From contig OY998180.1 in NCBI GenBank assembly GCA_963921935.1, positions 80,683,262 through 80,747,261 of the forward strand: a stretch of 64,000 nt of DNA, in the 5' to 3' direction. The position numbers were made by a program, and so were the translations under genes. Below the pieces are notes generated by a model that worked only from the letters and a program-made list of their open reading frames with translations, searched no databases and was not told the DNA's origin. This DNA comes from Galeruca laticollis. Its lineage: Eukaryota > Arthropoda > Insecta > Coleoptera > Chrysomelidae. Shown one piece after another: positions 23,530-35,788 of this stretch (positions are counted from its first letter, which is position 1; each line of letters opens with the position of its first letter).

Positions 23530-24296
23530 TGTTTGTTCTCACAGCGATAGTCGGCCTCAGCGGCAAGACTTTCGTTGGGTGTACTTATTCCAGAAAAGAG
23601 CTCATGGATGTTTGTCGCATCTAAGACTTCACATCTTTGCATTGTTTGATATGCTGAGTCAGGAATACCAATGTTTTAGAGGGAACTACTTAGTTTCTTT
23701 GGAATTAGTCCCATACAAGACAAAACGATTGGAATGATTTTAACTTCCTCAAGGTTCCACATTTCTGTTTTTATATCAGCATACTTGTTTAATTTTTCAT
23801 TGTACTTGTCTTCTATGTTGGAATTATTTTTTGTTTTTCAATAACTGTGATATCGGGTCTGTTGTATCTTATTGTTATTGTTAAGACCGTCATGATAGTC
23901 TTATACCAGTAGATCTTAACATACTGGTTTTCTATAACTGGCGGAGGTTTGTACTTATAGTATGACTCGTTATTTTGAGGATTAATATAACATTTTTCCA
24001 TTATTTCCAAAAGAACTATCGTAGCAACTTTGCTGTGTCTGTCCAGATATTTGGTTTTTGCTAGATTCTCACAACTAGATAGAATGTATTCTACGGTTTC
24101 TTGATTTTTGTTGCACTTTCTGCATCTATCTGTTGGTATTTCTTCCTTGAGAATATATTTTTTATAATTTCTTGTTTTTAGCACCTGGTCTTGTATACCA
24201 TTCATAAAACTTTCAGTTTCTGTAAAAAGCGTTTCAGTTTCAAGCCACTCAACGGATTTAATTTCATCTACCATAGTTTTCTGCAGGTCATTGATA
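23530..24296 (-). pseudogene. R4/Dong-like LINE C-terminal third
   Basis: The minus strand reads ESFMNGIQDQVLKTRNYKK, CRKCNKNQETVEYILSSC, KYLDRHSKVA, VKIYWYKTIM and RYNRPDITVIEKQK. After a frame change come MWNLEEVKIIPIVLS and GLIPKKLSSSL, the family's closing segment. The upstream CCHC and the RPD motif of the endonuclease are visible. Its close relative in the opposite orientation lies at 25728-26460. Confidence 0.8.

Positions 24297-24356
<60 letters not shown>
24297..24356. repeat. (TAA)n microsatellite
   Basis: A 60-bp TAA run sits at the 3' end of the CR1/Jockey-like LINE (minus sense tail) and at the upstream edge of the R4/Dong-like piece. Confidence 0.95.
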
Positions 24357-25727
<1,371 letters not shown>

Positions 25728-26460
25728 GAACCGAGCTAACAAAACATAGAAAACACCATCCAAAAGCGTCCGTCGAAAGGATAAATTTACCTAGAGAAAA
25801 AGGAGGTAGAGGAATGAAAGATGTTGTGGAAGCTTGCACTCAGCAAATTGCAGGCTTGAGGAGTTTTTTCCGCCACCAAAATAGTCAACTTCATAAAGCC
25901 ATAGTGAAAACAGATACGGGTTATACACCTTTAAACCTAAGCATGGAAAACTTTACGCCCTTTAATACACGAAATGAGGAAGATAAAATTAGAAATTGGC
26001 GTTCAAAAGAATTGCACGGAAGATTCATTCATGATTTACAGAAAGACACGATAGATCAAGCTAAATCGGTTGAATGGCTTAAAACTGGAACGCTGTTCCC
26101 AGAAACTGAAGGTTTTATGGTTGGTATACAAGATCAGGTTATAAAAACGAGGAATTACCAAAAGTATATCTTGAAAGAAGAAATACCAACAGATAGGTGC
26201 AGAAAGTGCAACAGAAGTCAAGAAACGATTGAACACATTCTTTCTAGTTGCCAAAGCATAGCTGAAACTAAATATCTGGAACGACACAACAAAGTTGCCA
26301 CAGTAGTATACCTAGAAGTACTGAAAAAACTTAATTTTGATCCACAAAACAACGAGCCATATTACAAATATAAGCCCCCTCCAGTTATCGAAAATCAGTA
26401 TGTTAAGATCTACTGGGATAAAACTATCATGACGGACGTAACAGTACGACTATCTTCTAA
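25728..26460 (+). pseudogene. R4/Dong-like LINE, CCHC/endonuclease region, plus strand
   Basis: The frame 25814-26614 is continuous and preceded by LPREKGGRG in the same phase. It contains IAGLRSFFRHQNSQLHKAIVK, KELHGRFIHDLQ, FMVGIQDQVIKTRNYQK, the CCHC finger CRKCNRSQETIEHILSSC, YLERHNKVA and KIYWDKTIMTD. It breaks off before the RPD catalytic motif at about 26460, where an inverted relative begins. The frame to that point is intact and closely resembles the minus-strand copy at 23530-24296. Confidence 0.8.
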
Positions 26461-26892
26461 CCGGGTGTATGATGATTTTTTATCAATAAATATGGTTTCA
26501 TGCGGTATCTGTGCTGTCCATGTAGTATTTTGTCTGACCAGGTGTTCATTTTTTCTTGTTGTAGTTGCGCATCATCGTATGTGTCTACCGGATGGTTTGA
26601 GTGGGATAGGTTGAGGGACGTATAATTTGGGTCTGCCTTACTTATGCGCTGTATGTAACCTGGTCTGTTTAGTATGAAAGAATGTTCGAGGTTTTTGTAT
26701 TTGCCTTGTGTGTAGTAATGTGATGTCTACAATTCCCCTACCTCCTTCCTTACTTTTGATTATTAGCCTTTCTTTGCATGTGTTTGGGTGTAGCTTTCTG
26801 TGTTTAGTTAGTTCGTAGCGCATGAGGATGTTAATGTTTTCTATGTAAGTTTGGAACCACATGATGATACCGAATGAATAGGGGAGAGTAGA
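26461..26892 (-). pseudogene. R4/Dong-like LINE, interrupted by a PLE (part 1)
   Basis: The minus strand reads SFGIIMWFQTYIENINILMR, KHRKLHPNTCKERL, SKEGGRGIVDI, then YTSLNLSHSNHP. It continues the protein that leaves off at 29053, on the other side of a PLE inserted with a 16-bp target duplication. It ends at about 26461 against the plus-strand copy. Confidence 0.75.
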
Positions 26893-26908
26893 TATGGTAT
26901 ATGTGTTT
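26893..26908. repeat. 16-bp target-site duplication, left
   Basis: TATGGTATATGTGTTT, identical to 29037-29052. Confidence 0.85.
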
Positions 26909-27780
26909 TTAAATGAAACTCAAGGTCTCTAGTTAATTCCACAATATAATACAAGTTATTGAAAATTCTAAAAAATTGACAATTGTTTCGATAAATCAAT
27001 ATCATCGTCAGAATGACAGAAGTTACATTTCATTTTATGCCTACCTGATGTTTAGTAGTTAATTTTGGCTAGACCAAGAAGTAACCTAACTTGTGATTGG
27101 CTTAATATATGTTTATAGAAAAAAGAAGAAGATGTGATATTACAAATATTGAAGCTTAGATATTATTAGCCCTATGGTGATATCCTGGATATCATTTTTC
27201 CATTTAAGATCAGTATAACTGTGCAATGATATAGAAAACCAGGAAAACTATATCTGCTGATCTTTACAATTATCACTTAAGAAGACAGTTTATTAGTGGA
27301 GAATTCCCTAGATTTAACTGTTTATTGACAACTTCATATTGTGGGTTTCTTAAATGTCTTCTAATTTCCAGTTCTTCAAGGAAATCCAGTTCTTGTTTCT
27401 TTTCACAAATATGCAGTACTTCTAGTTCTGTGTTAGGTGTCAATGAATGATTGGTGTCAAGTAGATGTTTTGCGTAGTGGGATTTATCTGGTTGTTTTAA
27501 TCTGTATGCTCGTAAGTGCTCACTGTATCGTGTACTTCAAAATTCCTAAGGGTCTGACCCAAATAGACAGCATTACATTCTGGACATTTGAGTTTATATA
27601 TACCTGACTTCTTTAATAGTGGTATTTTTGTTTTTACATTTAACAATTTTGTACTAATGTTACTTTCTGTTTTAAACGAAATTGTTGTATTCGTTGCTGA
27701 AGATATTATCTTTGAAATATTATTAGAAATATTTCCTGCATATGTGGTGGTTTTATAAGTTTTAATTTCATCAGCTTGTT
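26909..27780 (-). repeat. Left hairpin arm of PLE family 1
   Basis: This is the reverse complement of 28113-28989, including the GIY-YIG coding part (about 27290-27680, minus strand, with a frame break near 27530) and the pseudo-LTR. Confidence 0.85.
26975..27014 (-). ncRNA. Hammerhead-ribozyme-like motif (PLE family 1, left arm)
   Basis: On the minus strand: CTGACGA, a stem-loop (GATA paired to TATC), GAAA, CAATTG, TC. All core boxes match the hammerhead consensus. Stem III is the self-complementary ACAATTGT, as in PLE ribozymes that act as dimers. Stem I is weak (3 bp seen). Confidence 0.6.
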
Positions 27781-28618
27781 CACATTAGAAATTGAAGAAA
27801 ATAGCTCAATCAATTTTCTTGATTTAAAAATTCAAAGAGTTAATAATGTACTTGATTATTCAATTTACCGAAAACCAACACAGACTGATGTGACAATTCC
27901 ATTCAATTCTAATCACCCTGTCTCACACAGACTAGCGGCATATAATTCAATGATACATAGAGCTTTTTCAGTTCCTATGAACAAATGTAATTTTGATAGA
28001 GAGATTAATACAATTTGACAAATAGCAACATCTAACGGTTATCCATTAGATATGATAAATAGGCTAATTAGTAAAAAAGAGAAAAAAGTGGCATTACAAC
28101 TAATATATCCTAAACAAGCTGATGAAATTAAAACTTATTAAACCATCACATATGCAGGAAATATTTCTAATAATATTTCAAAGATAATATCTTCAGCAAC
28201 GAATACAACAATTTCTTTTAAAACAGAAAGTAACGTTAGTACAAAATTGTTAAATGTAAAAACAAAAATACCACTATTAAAGAAGTCAGGTATATATAAA
28301 CTCAAATGCCCAGAATGTAATGCTGTCTATTTGGGTCAGACCCTTAGGAATTTTGAAGTACGATACAGTGAGCACTTACGAGCATACAGATTAAAACAAC
28401 CAGATAAATCCCACTACGCAAAACATCTACTTGACACCAATCATTCATTGACACCTAACACAGAACTAGAAGTACTGCATATTTGTGAAAAGAAAAAAAA
28501 ACTGGATTTCTTTCAAGAACTGGAAATTAGAAGACATTTAAGAAACCCACAATATGAAGTTGTCAATGAACAGTTAAATCTAGGGAATTCTCCACTAATA
28601 AACTGTCTTCTTAAGTGA
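27776..28618 (+). pseudogene. PLE RT C-terminus and GIY-YIG endonuclease
   Basis: Frame 27776-28018 reads FTLEIEENSSINFLDLKI and YSIYRKPTQTDVTIPFNSNHP, the last RT motifs of PLEs. After a frame change, frame 28247-28618 reads KSGIYKLKCPECNAVYLGQT and RYSEHLRAY, a GIY-YIG nuclease with a CxxC pair, then SHYAKHLLDTNH and KLDFFQELEIRRH. The rest of the RT is missing. In PLEs the two domains are one protein that nicks DNA and primes reverse transcription there. Stops at about 28018 and 28140 separate them. Confidence 0.85.
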
Positions 28619-28876
28619 TAATTGTAAAGATCAGCAGATATAGTTTTCCTGGTTTTCTATATAATTGCACAGTTATACTGATCTTAATTGGAAAAATGAT
28701 ATCCAGGATATCACCATAGGGCTAATAATATCTAAGCTTCAATATTTGTAATATCACATCTTCTTCTTTTTTCTATAAACATATATTAAGCCAATCACAA
28801 GTTAGGTTACTTCTTGGTCTAGCCAAAATTAACTACTAAACATCAGGTAGGCATAAAATGAAATGTAACTTCTGTC

Positions 28877-28916
28877 ATTCTGACGATGATATTGATTTAT
28901 CGAAACAATTGTCAAT
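28877..28916 (+). ncRNA. Hammerhead-ribozyme-like motif (PLE family 1, right arm)
   Basis: CTGACGA at 28880-28886, stem-loop, GAAA at 28902-28905, CAATTG, TC at 28912-28913. The core is intact by eye, and stem III is very short and self-complementary. The predicted cut is after 28913. Confidence 0.6.
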
Positions 28917-29036
28917 TTTTTAGAATTTTCAATAACTTGTATTATATTGTGGAATTAACTAGAGACCTTGAGTTTCATTTAAAAACACTAATATGAGCAT
29001 ATTCCACGAAGTAAGGGTCGAGACAGTCAATTTCAT

Positions 29037-29052
29037 TATGGTATATGTGTTT
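29037..29052. repeat. 16-bp target-site duplication, right
   Basis: Identical to 26893-26908. Confidence 0.85.
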
Positions 29053-29371
29053 ATGGCCTTAGTAAGGTTCCTGGAGTTTAGCTTCGTTTGTATCAGCTTG
29101 GTGAATCTAGTTTTGAATTCATTTATAAACTCTGTTTTGACGTGCGTGTGGTCGATTTTGGTGCTTTAAAGGAATCCTAGATACTTATACGTTTCCTTTC
29201 TAAGCATGTTGTCTAGTGTTTTATCATTGACGATTTGAACCTCATGATGTTCTTTCCACTGACCTTTATTTATTTGGAGTACCTTACATTTACTCATTCT
29301 AAACTCCATACAGACGTCTGAGTTGATTATTTCTGGGATTTTGAGAAGGCCCTTTAACTGTGCTTCCGTGG
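29053..29371 (-). pseudogene. R4/Dong-like LINE, interrupted by a PLE (part 2)
   Basis: The minus strand reads SDVCMEFRMSKCKVLQINKG, RKETYKYLGFL (KYLG motif), one stop, then EFKTRFTKLIQTKLNSRNLT. This is the RT end, and it continues at 26892. A short (TTA)n run (29372-29384) marks its upstream side. Confidence 0.7.
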
Positions 29372-29384
29372 TTATTATTATTAT

Positions 29385-29835
29385 ATGGGTTCTGTGATCT
29401 CAGTAAATTGGTACTAGTTTTTCTCTGGTTTCATTGGAGAGGCAATTCAGCCTAAAAAACTTTTTGACAATATGTGCTGATTGTAGTATAACCATTCTTG
29501 TAATACCGTTGATAACGTTTGAGGGTATTTCGCAAGTTTCTGGAGATATTTTACAAAGCTTCTTGATACCATTCCTTCGGCGGAGATAACTACTGGGATT
29601 ATGTCAATCTTTTCAGTCTTCCAAATATGTTTTATTTCCAGCGCTAAATTCTCATATGTACTCCTCTTTTCATTTTCTGTTTTCAAAACATTGTGGGACA
29701 ATGGGATTGCTATGTCTATTATTGTGGCCTCTCTTTTTCTTTTATGAATGATTACTACGTCTGGTCTATTGTAGTCTTCAGTCCTGTCTGTTATCATAGG
29801 CGTATCCCAGTAGAGGAGTACATTTTCATCTTCGA
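29385..29835 (-). pseudogene. R4/Dong-like LINE, endonuclease end
   Basis: Frame 29447-29797 begins MITDRTEDYNRPDVVIIHKR and REATIIDIAIPLSHN, the PD-x(n)-D catalytic part of the restriction-like endonuclease, followed by KIDIIPVVISAEGMVSRSF and a normal C-terminal stop. A short 3' untranslated region ends in (TAA)n at 29372-29384, the expected 3' tail or target. It lies directly upstream of a second copy in the same orientation. Confidence 0.8.
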
Positions 29836-29844
29836 GTCAATTTC

Positions 29845-30632
29845 GCGGACAATATTTCAAGTTCAGTTGAGATACGGGTAAATGCTGGACATACGGTTGA
29901 AAAAGTATTAGTTGACACAACCATCACAAACAATTGGAAAGCTGTTCTTGAAGGTTTATTGACAGATTTTCAAGCAGCAACAGGCAGAGGACAGCGACTT
30001 ATAGTAACTCATATATAAAGTGAAAGTGGATTTCTGGAGGAAGGTTGACGATCTTTGTGTCTAAAAAACTGGCGACTATTACGAAGACATGAACGCAGAT
30101 CGCTTCGAACTGTGGTTTCAGTCCGTCCTGCAATTTGTCGAAGATCAGCTGGAGCGAACGTATTGCGACTTCAAACAGTCTAAAAGCTGAAATGCAACAA
30201 TGGCTACGTGAAAAATGGATTGTATACGATGATACTGCGATAAAAGCAGAGTTAATGACAAACCATCAAACTGCATCGAGCCAATTACATTCAATACGTT
30301 GTCGATGAAATATCTCGTAGACGCAGTATTACAGTTTTAAAATTGTATCATTGCGACCTTAATACTATACGACTTATTTGGGCACAGACAATGAGTTACG
30401 TGACGCGCTACAATGTAACATACAATTGCAGACATGGAGCGTTTGCTGCTACGTACTGCAATAGAAGAAGTTATCCCATTAGCATAGGATACCGATATAT
30501 ATCACGTTTGAAAACAAAAAAAACCGCATGTGGGTATTAGATTTTCTAGTGGATACGGTTATTGAACCAGTCGTTATTCATGTTGGAACCGATAAAGTAG
30601 CAACGATAGTTTTAATAAGGTACTTTGAATAA
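29845..30632 (+). pseudogene. DDE_3-type (Tc1/mariner superfamily) transposase relic
   Basis: Plus-strand motifs in order: AATGRGQRLIVTHI, SESGFLEEG, then in other frames TGDYYEDMNADRFELWFQSV, AEMQQWLREKWIVYDDTA, YVVDEISRRRSITVLKL, YHCDLNTIRLIWAQ and VEPVVIHVGTD. YHCDLNxIxLIWAQ is the third-catalytic-residue region of DDE_3 transposases, where a Glu is expected (PIELIW); here the motif reads TIRLIW, so the acidic residue is Arg. Several stops and frame changes make it dead. Part of the middle around the second Asp (LDNASYH) is missing. Confidence 0.75.
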
Positions 30633-31594
30633 TTACTTCACCATAAAAATTTTGAATTCGTAAAATATCAAACATAGGAGTGATGTATAAAACAAAACAG
30701 AACCAATATTTTGAATTATAATTAAATTAGAATATTATTAATAATTCAGATCCCGCTGCCACTTGTGCTTGAATTCGAATATTTTTATGTACCCATAATG
30801 TAGCTGACTAAATTTATTTTTAGTTTGTTAGAATATAGAGAGAGAATCTTGCTGAATGTATATTTCATGCTCATTTCATTTGAAAATCTGACAACACCGC
30901 TTCTTTTCTGACACATCAATGTACACCCTTGTATGTTTTGAATTGTTTGGAATTGCTAATGAATCAACGTTGGGCTAACCACTTTTTGTTAAAGTAATTA
31001 CACCGCGTCATTACTGTGTCCATACTGAAATGCTACTGGGTTACATCAAATCTGTCTCGAAATGTTAATTGAACTAGTATTTATTTACGTACCAAAATAT
31101 CGCTTAACGTTAATTAAAAGACCGCGTAATGTAATGGCATTTGTAAATAGACCTGTTTTAGATTAATTCACAATGTCCTAATAAAGAACTAACAATTATT
31201 CCACTTGATAAGTTTCTAATCAAATTTTATTCGTATACTTTTAGTTATTAAATGTGCTCGTACTTTCAAACATGTACAAGATTACTACATTAGACAAAGG
31301 AACTCAATATTAGTTCGTTGCTTATGAAGGCTGCCTTATTGCTTACGAAGGTTGCCACTCTACAATTCCTCATAGAACTGATACAAGACATCCTACAAAT
31401 TCAATTTACTAGTTTGTCGGTTCAACTAAAAACTGCTCTATAAAAAAATCAACTATTTCTTGAGCATTAATATTTACTTAATTTACATAATTAAAAGTTC
31501 GGCGTGCCAGCTATCGGAAGGCAATGGCAAACCCTCGACAGTATTCTTCCTAGTACAGCCTCTCAATATAGACGTTCGGATCAGTCGTTAAACT
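30633..31594. other. Unassigned
   Basis: AT-rich; I recognise nothing. The last 90 bp (31500-31594) and 35723-35788 may be one older sequence split by the P-like element. Confidence 0.5.
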
Positions 31595-31602
31595 GTATGT
31601 CC
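31595..31602. repeat. 8-bp target-site duplication, left (GTATGTCC)
   Basis: Identical to 35715-35722. Eight bp is the characteristic duplication length of P elements. Confidence 0.9.
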
Positions 31603-31635
31603 CATAGACAAATAATAATATAAGAGACAGTTTGA
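31603..31635 (+). repeat. Left terminal inverted repeat of the P-like element
   Basis: It starts CATAGACAAATAATAATAT and pairs with 35682-35714 with about 25 of 33 positions alike. Confidence 0.85.
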
Positions 31636-32027
31636 TGCATAGGCGGTATGTGGCACAACGTTTCTGCGCAAGCTCCCCGCGCATGGAATCGCTACTGTCG
31701 CGAACTACAAGACTGTTTTACATAAACAAAATAGAACTAAATATCATAAATTTCAATACATTTCAAAACATCGCCTTTAATGTAGATAAATATTATAAAT
31801 TATCTTTTATGTCATTAAAAATGAAAATATACAAAACTAATCATACATTGGTTGGTGTGAATCTGGTTTCTGTTTGTCAAATGCAAAGTGACAGTGTCAA
31901 AAATAACAATTCCCTCCCTAATCTATGATAACAATTCCGAAAAAGAAGACAATACAAGAGTGAGTATTTTTTAATTTATTTAGGATTTAGTTTTAATAAA
32001 GTAAATAAAATTAAGTGAACCTTTAAA

Positions 32028-34610
32028 ATGTCACCACCAGGTACAATTCGTCGTAGTTGTATAGCAAAAAATTGTAATAATACATATTTTTGGCCGCTTC
32101 GCAATTTGGAGTTTAAGAACATGACATTTTTCAAATTTCCATCTGACATTAGTCAAAGGGAACAGTGGTACATTTTAGAACTTCCTTATACATCCAAAGA
32201 TGAAAGGTTGTGTGAAGATCATTTTGATGATGAGGCATTTACAAATTCATTACGGAAAAGACTTAATAAATTTGCTTTACCTTTGCAACCCTTCCATCAT
32301 ACACCACCAAAAGTAATTGAAGAAAATAATAATAAAGCTGAAACTTTTGAAAATACAGTATTGCCCGTAAAAAGAAAGTTTATTTTTTGTACCAACAATG
32401 ATAGTCTTAAAGAAACAGAATTTGGACCTTTGCCTAAAAAACAATGTTTGGAATCTAGTATTTTAAGTAAAATAAACGAAACTAGGGTCAGTAATTTATC
32501 TCCCAAGAAGAAGAAAATGTATTACATTAATAAAGATCAGAGAAATAGAATTTGTAAATTAAAAAAGGCACTTATCAGTAGTAATAACAAAATTAAAAAA
32601 GCAGTTAAATTGTCAGAATCAAAATTATTTCAAAATTTTAATTCAAAATTGGATCCCGCAGGCATGGAATTTTTAAAAAGTAGTACTACTAACTCTAAGA
32701 AACATAAACCTTCATGGTCAATAACGGATAAGGCCATTTATGAGAAGGGGCCACGAGCATACAATTTTTTAAAACGTTTTATAGCTTTGCCCAGTAAATC
32801 TACTTTACAGTCACTTCTAAGATCAGTGGCATTTGAAACTGGAATTAATAAAGCAATTTTTGATAGGCTTAAAGAAAGGGTTGTCAAAATGAAGCAGATA
32901 GATAAAAATTTTGTCCTCTTTTTTGATGAAATAGCTTTAAAAGAACAATTGACTTTGGATGTGGCTAATGACAAAGTTGTAGGATTCGTAGATCTTGGTA
33001 GCAATTTAGGGAGAAAGTTAGAACCTGCCAACCATGCATTGGTGTTTGTTATTAATGGATTGCATAAAGCTTGGAAGCAGCCAGTGGCTTATTATTTTAC
33101 TAAGGATCAGGTTGAAACTGAAGATTTGAAATTAATTATTGTAGAGGTAATGTCAGCACTACAAGATGTAGGATTAAATGTAATGGCAACTGTTTGTGAT
33201 CTAGGGAACACAAATCGCCTAGATCACAAATCGAGCAGCTTTGAGACAATTAAGTAGACATTGGAAAATTGAAAAACCTGGTCCTTATTTTTTTGTAAAT
33301 GGAAAGAAAATAATAACTTCATATGATCCTCCTCATCTTTTGAAATGTTCGAGAAATGCTCTATTTAATTATGATATTTATTTTGATAACTATAAAAGTG
33401 CAAAGTTACAACATATTAAAAATGCTTTTTATATTGACCAAACACGAAAATTTCAGACTTTGTACAAAATTGAAGAATCATTTTTTGATATTCGTAGAAA
33501 CAATAAAATAAAAATAAAGTTTCAGTTGCTGCAAAAATAATGAGCCAAACTATGGCTGCTACCATTGAAAGTTTAATTGTTCCTGGTAGATTACCATCTG
33601 AGGCTATCTATACTGCTGAATTTATTGATGACATTGATAAGCTATTTGACAGTCTTAATGGTAGTAAACCAACCTTTAATGCTGGCAAGGCTCTTAGACG
33701 GTGTGTTTCAAAAAAGTCAGACCACCTGCTTTTTTGGAATTCTATTTTACCAAAAATAGAATCTTGGCAGTTTTTACCGAAAAATGGGAAGCCTATGAAA
33801 ACCAAAATGCCTTTTAAAACTGCTTGGTTAACTACTATTAGTGGTGTCAAATTGTTAACAAGAGAATGTTGGAAATTAGGATTCAAATTTATCAGAACAC
33901 GTTCTTTAAATCAGGACCCAGTTGAAAATATGTTTGGGGCAATTCGGCAGTATGGTGCTGCCAATAACTCTCCAAATTGTTACCAATTTATATCAGCTTT
34001 AAAAACGTCAATTTTAAATAGTTTAGTTTCTGCCAAGAACTACAACACAAATTGTGAAGCAGATGATAGCAGTTTATTAGACAACTTACATTCTTTCTTA
34101 AATTTTCATAATAAACCAAAACCATTAACTTCTAATACCATTAATGAATTGGAAAATATTGAATTCCCGTTTTTAGATATAGAATTAAATGATTCAAATT
34201 TTGATACTCAAGCAATAAGCTACGTTTCTGGTTTCGTTGTTAAAAAAATTACAACTTTTAATTGCGCAGAATGTAAGGCTAATTTGCAAACAGATATTTT
34301 AGATGTTCACCATACTTTCACTTCCTTCAAAGAAAATGATGGTAAAACACGTCTAATTTATGTTCAAAGAGAAGTCATAAAATTTCTTTCCATTCTGCAT
34401 GACATTGTTTATCATTTTCTACCACTTTTAGGTCATGTAGAAAATATTACTGAAAAAACTGAACTCTTTGCAAAAAGTCACATAAATTTTGATTGGTTCA
34501 CTTGTCGAGAACATAAATCATACGTATTTTCTCAACTCATAAAAGATTGTGTCCCCTTATTAATTAAAAAATATTATAATGATGGTAAGAGGACTAACAA
34601 ACAAAAATAA
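32028..34610 (+). pseudogene. THAP9/P-element-like transposase, two frame breaks
   Basis: Three plus-strand frames make one protein of about 860 residues: 32028-33257, 33241-33540, 33540-34610. The N-terminus is a THAP zinc finger (CIAKNC, then W in REQWYI, then LCEDHF). The middle has FVLFFDEIALKEQL and ATVCDLGNTN, regions holding the candidate catalytic Asp residues, and the end has QDPVENMFGAIRQYGAANN with the candidate Glu and the P-element C-terminal domain. The first break (33196-33233) is a 16-bp insertion containing an inverted copy of the preceding 10 bases. The second is a small indel in an A-rich run near 33510-33525. Otherwise the frame is clean. Confidence 0.85.
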
Positions 34611-35681
34611 TTATTATTTTTTGGTAACAATGTACTGCGTTTAATTTTTTTTTGTTTCAGACCTGTTCCTGTCTTCATGTAAAGGGGAATCTACTTTTTA
34701 AATGCTTTTTATTAAAATATTTGATGTAATATTAGATAAACTTTCTTAAGTATAATGCTGTAATTTGAGTAGAAATATGTAATTTTGTGATTAATAATAA
34801 TATGTAACTGTATGGTAAATTAATGATATAGATAATAATTGTTTTTTCATGTTTTGTGTTACCAATTAAAAACATTATTTAATATTCAAGCTAGTGTGCC
34901 ATTTTTACTTTTAGTTTTCGCTAAGTATATGTTTATGTTGTGTATTTATACAACTGTAGGTTTCCTCTGATTTACTTGTTTTGCCTTTTTAATTAATTTG
35001 AAGAAAGTAAATGTGAAGTTTCTTGTTTTCTAAAATAAAAAAGTTGAAAAAGGGTGACAGCTGGGCAGCTATGGGGATGGCGGAGGCTGCAATAGAATTT
35101 TTTTGAAAAATGTATAGTCGTATAAATGCCTATTTATAGTGCGTGTGGTAGGAAAGATAACTTTGAAAATTGTGTGGAAACACTGTTAAGTGATATTAGA
35201 GTGACTGTTTTAATAATAGGAGATATTATTGAAAATTTAAATTTTTTGATTATTGTAACTGATAATTTAATCAGATGTTTTTGTACTTTAATATTATCGT
35301 TAACTATTAGAATAAGAATTTTAAAGTTATCAATGTAATAACATGTATAAATAACAAATCTATGTATAGTAAACAAATATTTTATTAATTTGTTTTTATA
35401 TTATGTGCAGGTTAATAAAAATTTTAAATGTGTGCTGTTTTATTATTTATTACCTAAATTATTTGTCTAAAAATTATTTATTATTATTATTTCATTACAA
35501 AAATGAAATATAATTTTTTGGAATGAAATAATTATATAATAAACAATTTTAAGACAAACTGTAAAATTTACCTACCCATAATCCAAACTACCAAATTTAA
35601 ATATCCCGCCTGTAAGAATTAGTTCTGCTCCCCGCAAGAGGTGCGCTGAGATCGACGCGATGCCAGTCGTTTATATGGGAA

Positions 35682-35714
35682 CGAACACTCTCTTAATATG
35701 TTTATTCCTCTATG
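35682..35714 (-). repeat. Right terminal inverted repeat of the P-like element
   Basis: On the minus strand it starts CATAGAGGAATAAACATAT and pairs with 31603-31635. Confidence 0.85.
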
Positions 35715-35722
35715 GTATGTCC
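35715..35722. repeat. 8-bp target-site duplication, right (GTATGTCC)
   Basis: Matches 31595-31602 exactly. Confidence 0.9.
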
Positions 35723-35788
35723 CTTTTATAATTGGTAACTGGAGAGCACAACACAGGTGGAAGTGGGAGGTCGCTTACGTCCATCCTA

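Larger units (their letters stand above)
26909..29036 (+). mobile_element. PLE family 1 inserted as a giant hairpin
   Basis: Bounded by the 16-bp duplication, this 2.1 kb insert is a Penelope-like element whose 3' part is present twice head to head. The left arm (about 26903-27780) is the reverse complement of the right arm (28113-28989), with a 332-bp loop holding the end of the RT. Arms are about 875 bp and highly similar. Each arm carries a GIY-YIG region and a hammerhead-like motif. 5'-truncated copies with inverted partial duplications are known for PLEs. Confidence 0.85.
31603..35714 (+). mobile_element. P-element-superfamily transposon (THAP transposase)
   Basis: The 4112-bp element is bounded by imperfect terminal inverted repeats of about 32 bp (both begin CATAGA; shared blocks include AAT, ATAT and AAGAGA) and a perfect 8-bp duplication. 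It holds one THAP-type transposase in three frames at 32028-34610, a 5' region of 425 bp and a long 3' region of 1.1 kb. TIR and duplication lengths match the P superfamily. The ends look mobilisable if a relative supplies transposase, while its own gene is broken. Confidence 0.88.

Noticed and set aside
31632..31928. 98-codon frame near the left end of the P-like element as an exon
   Set aside because: No similarity to a THAP or P-element exon is visible and no clear splice sites link it to 32028.
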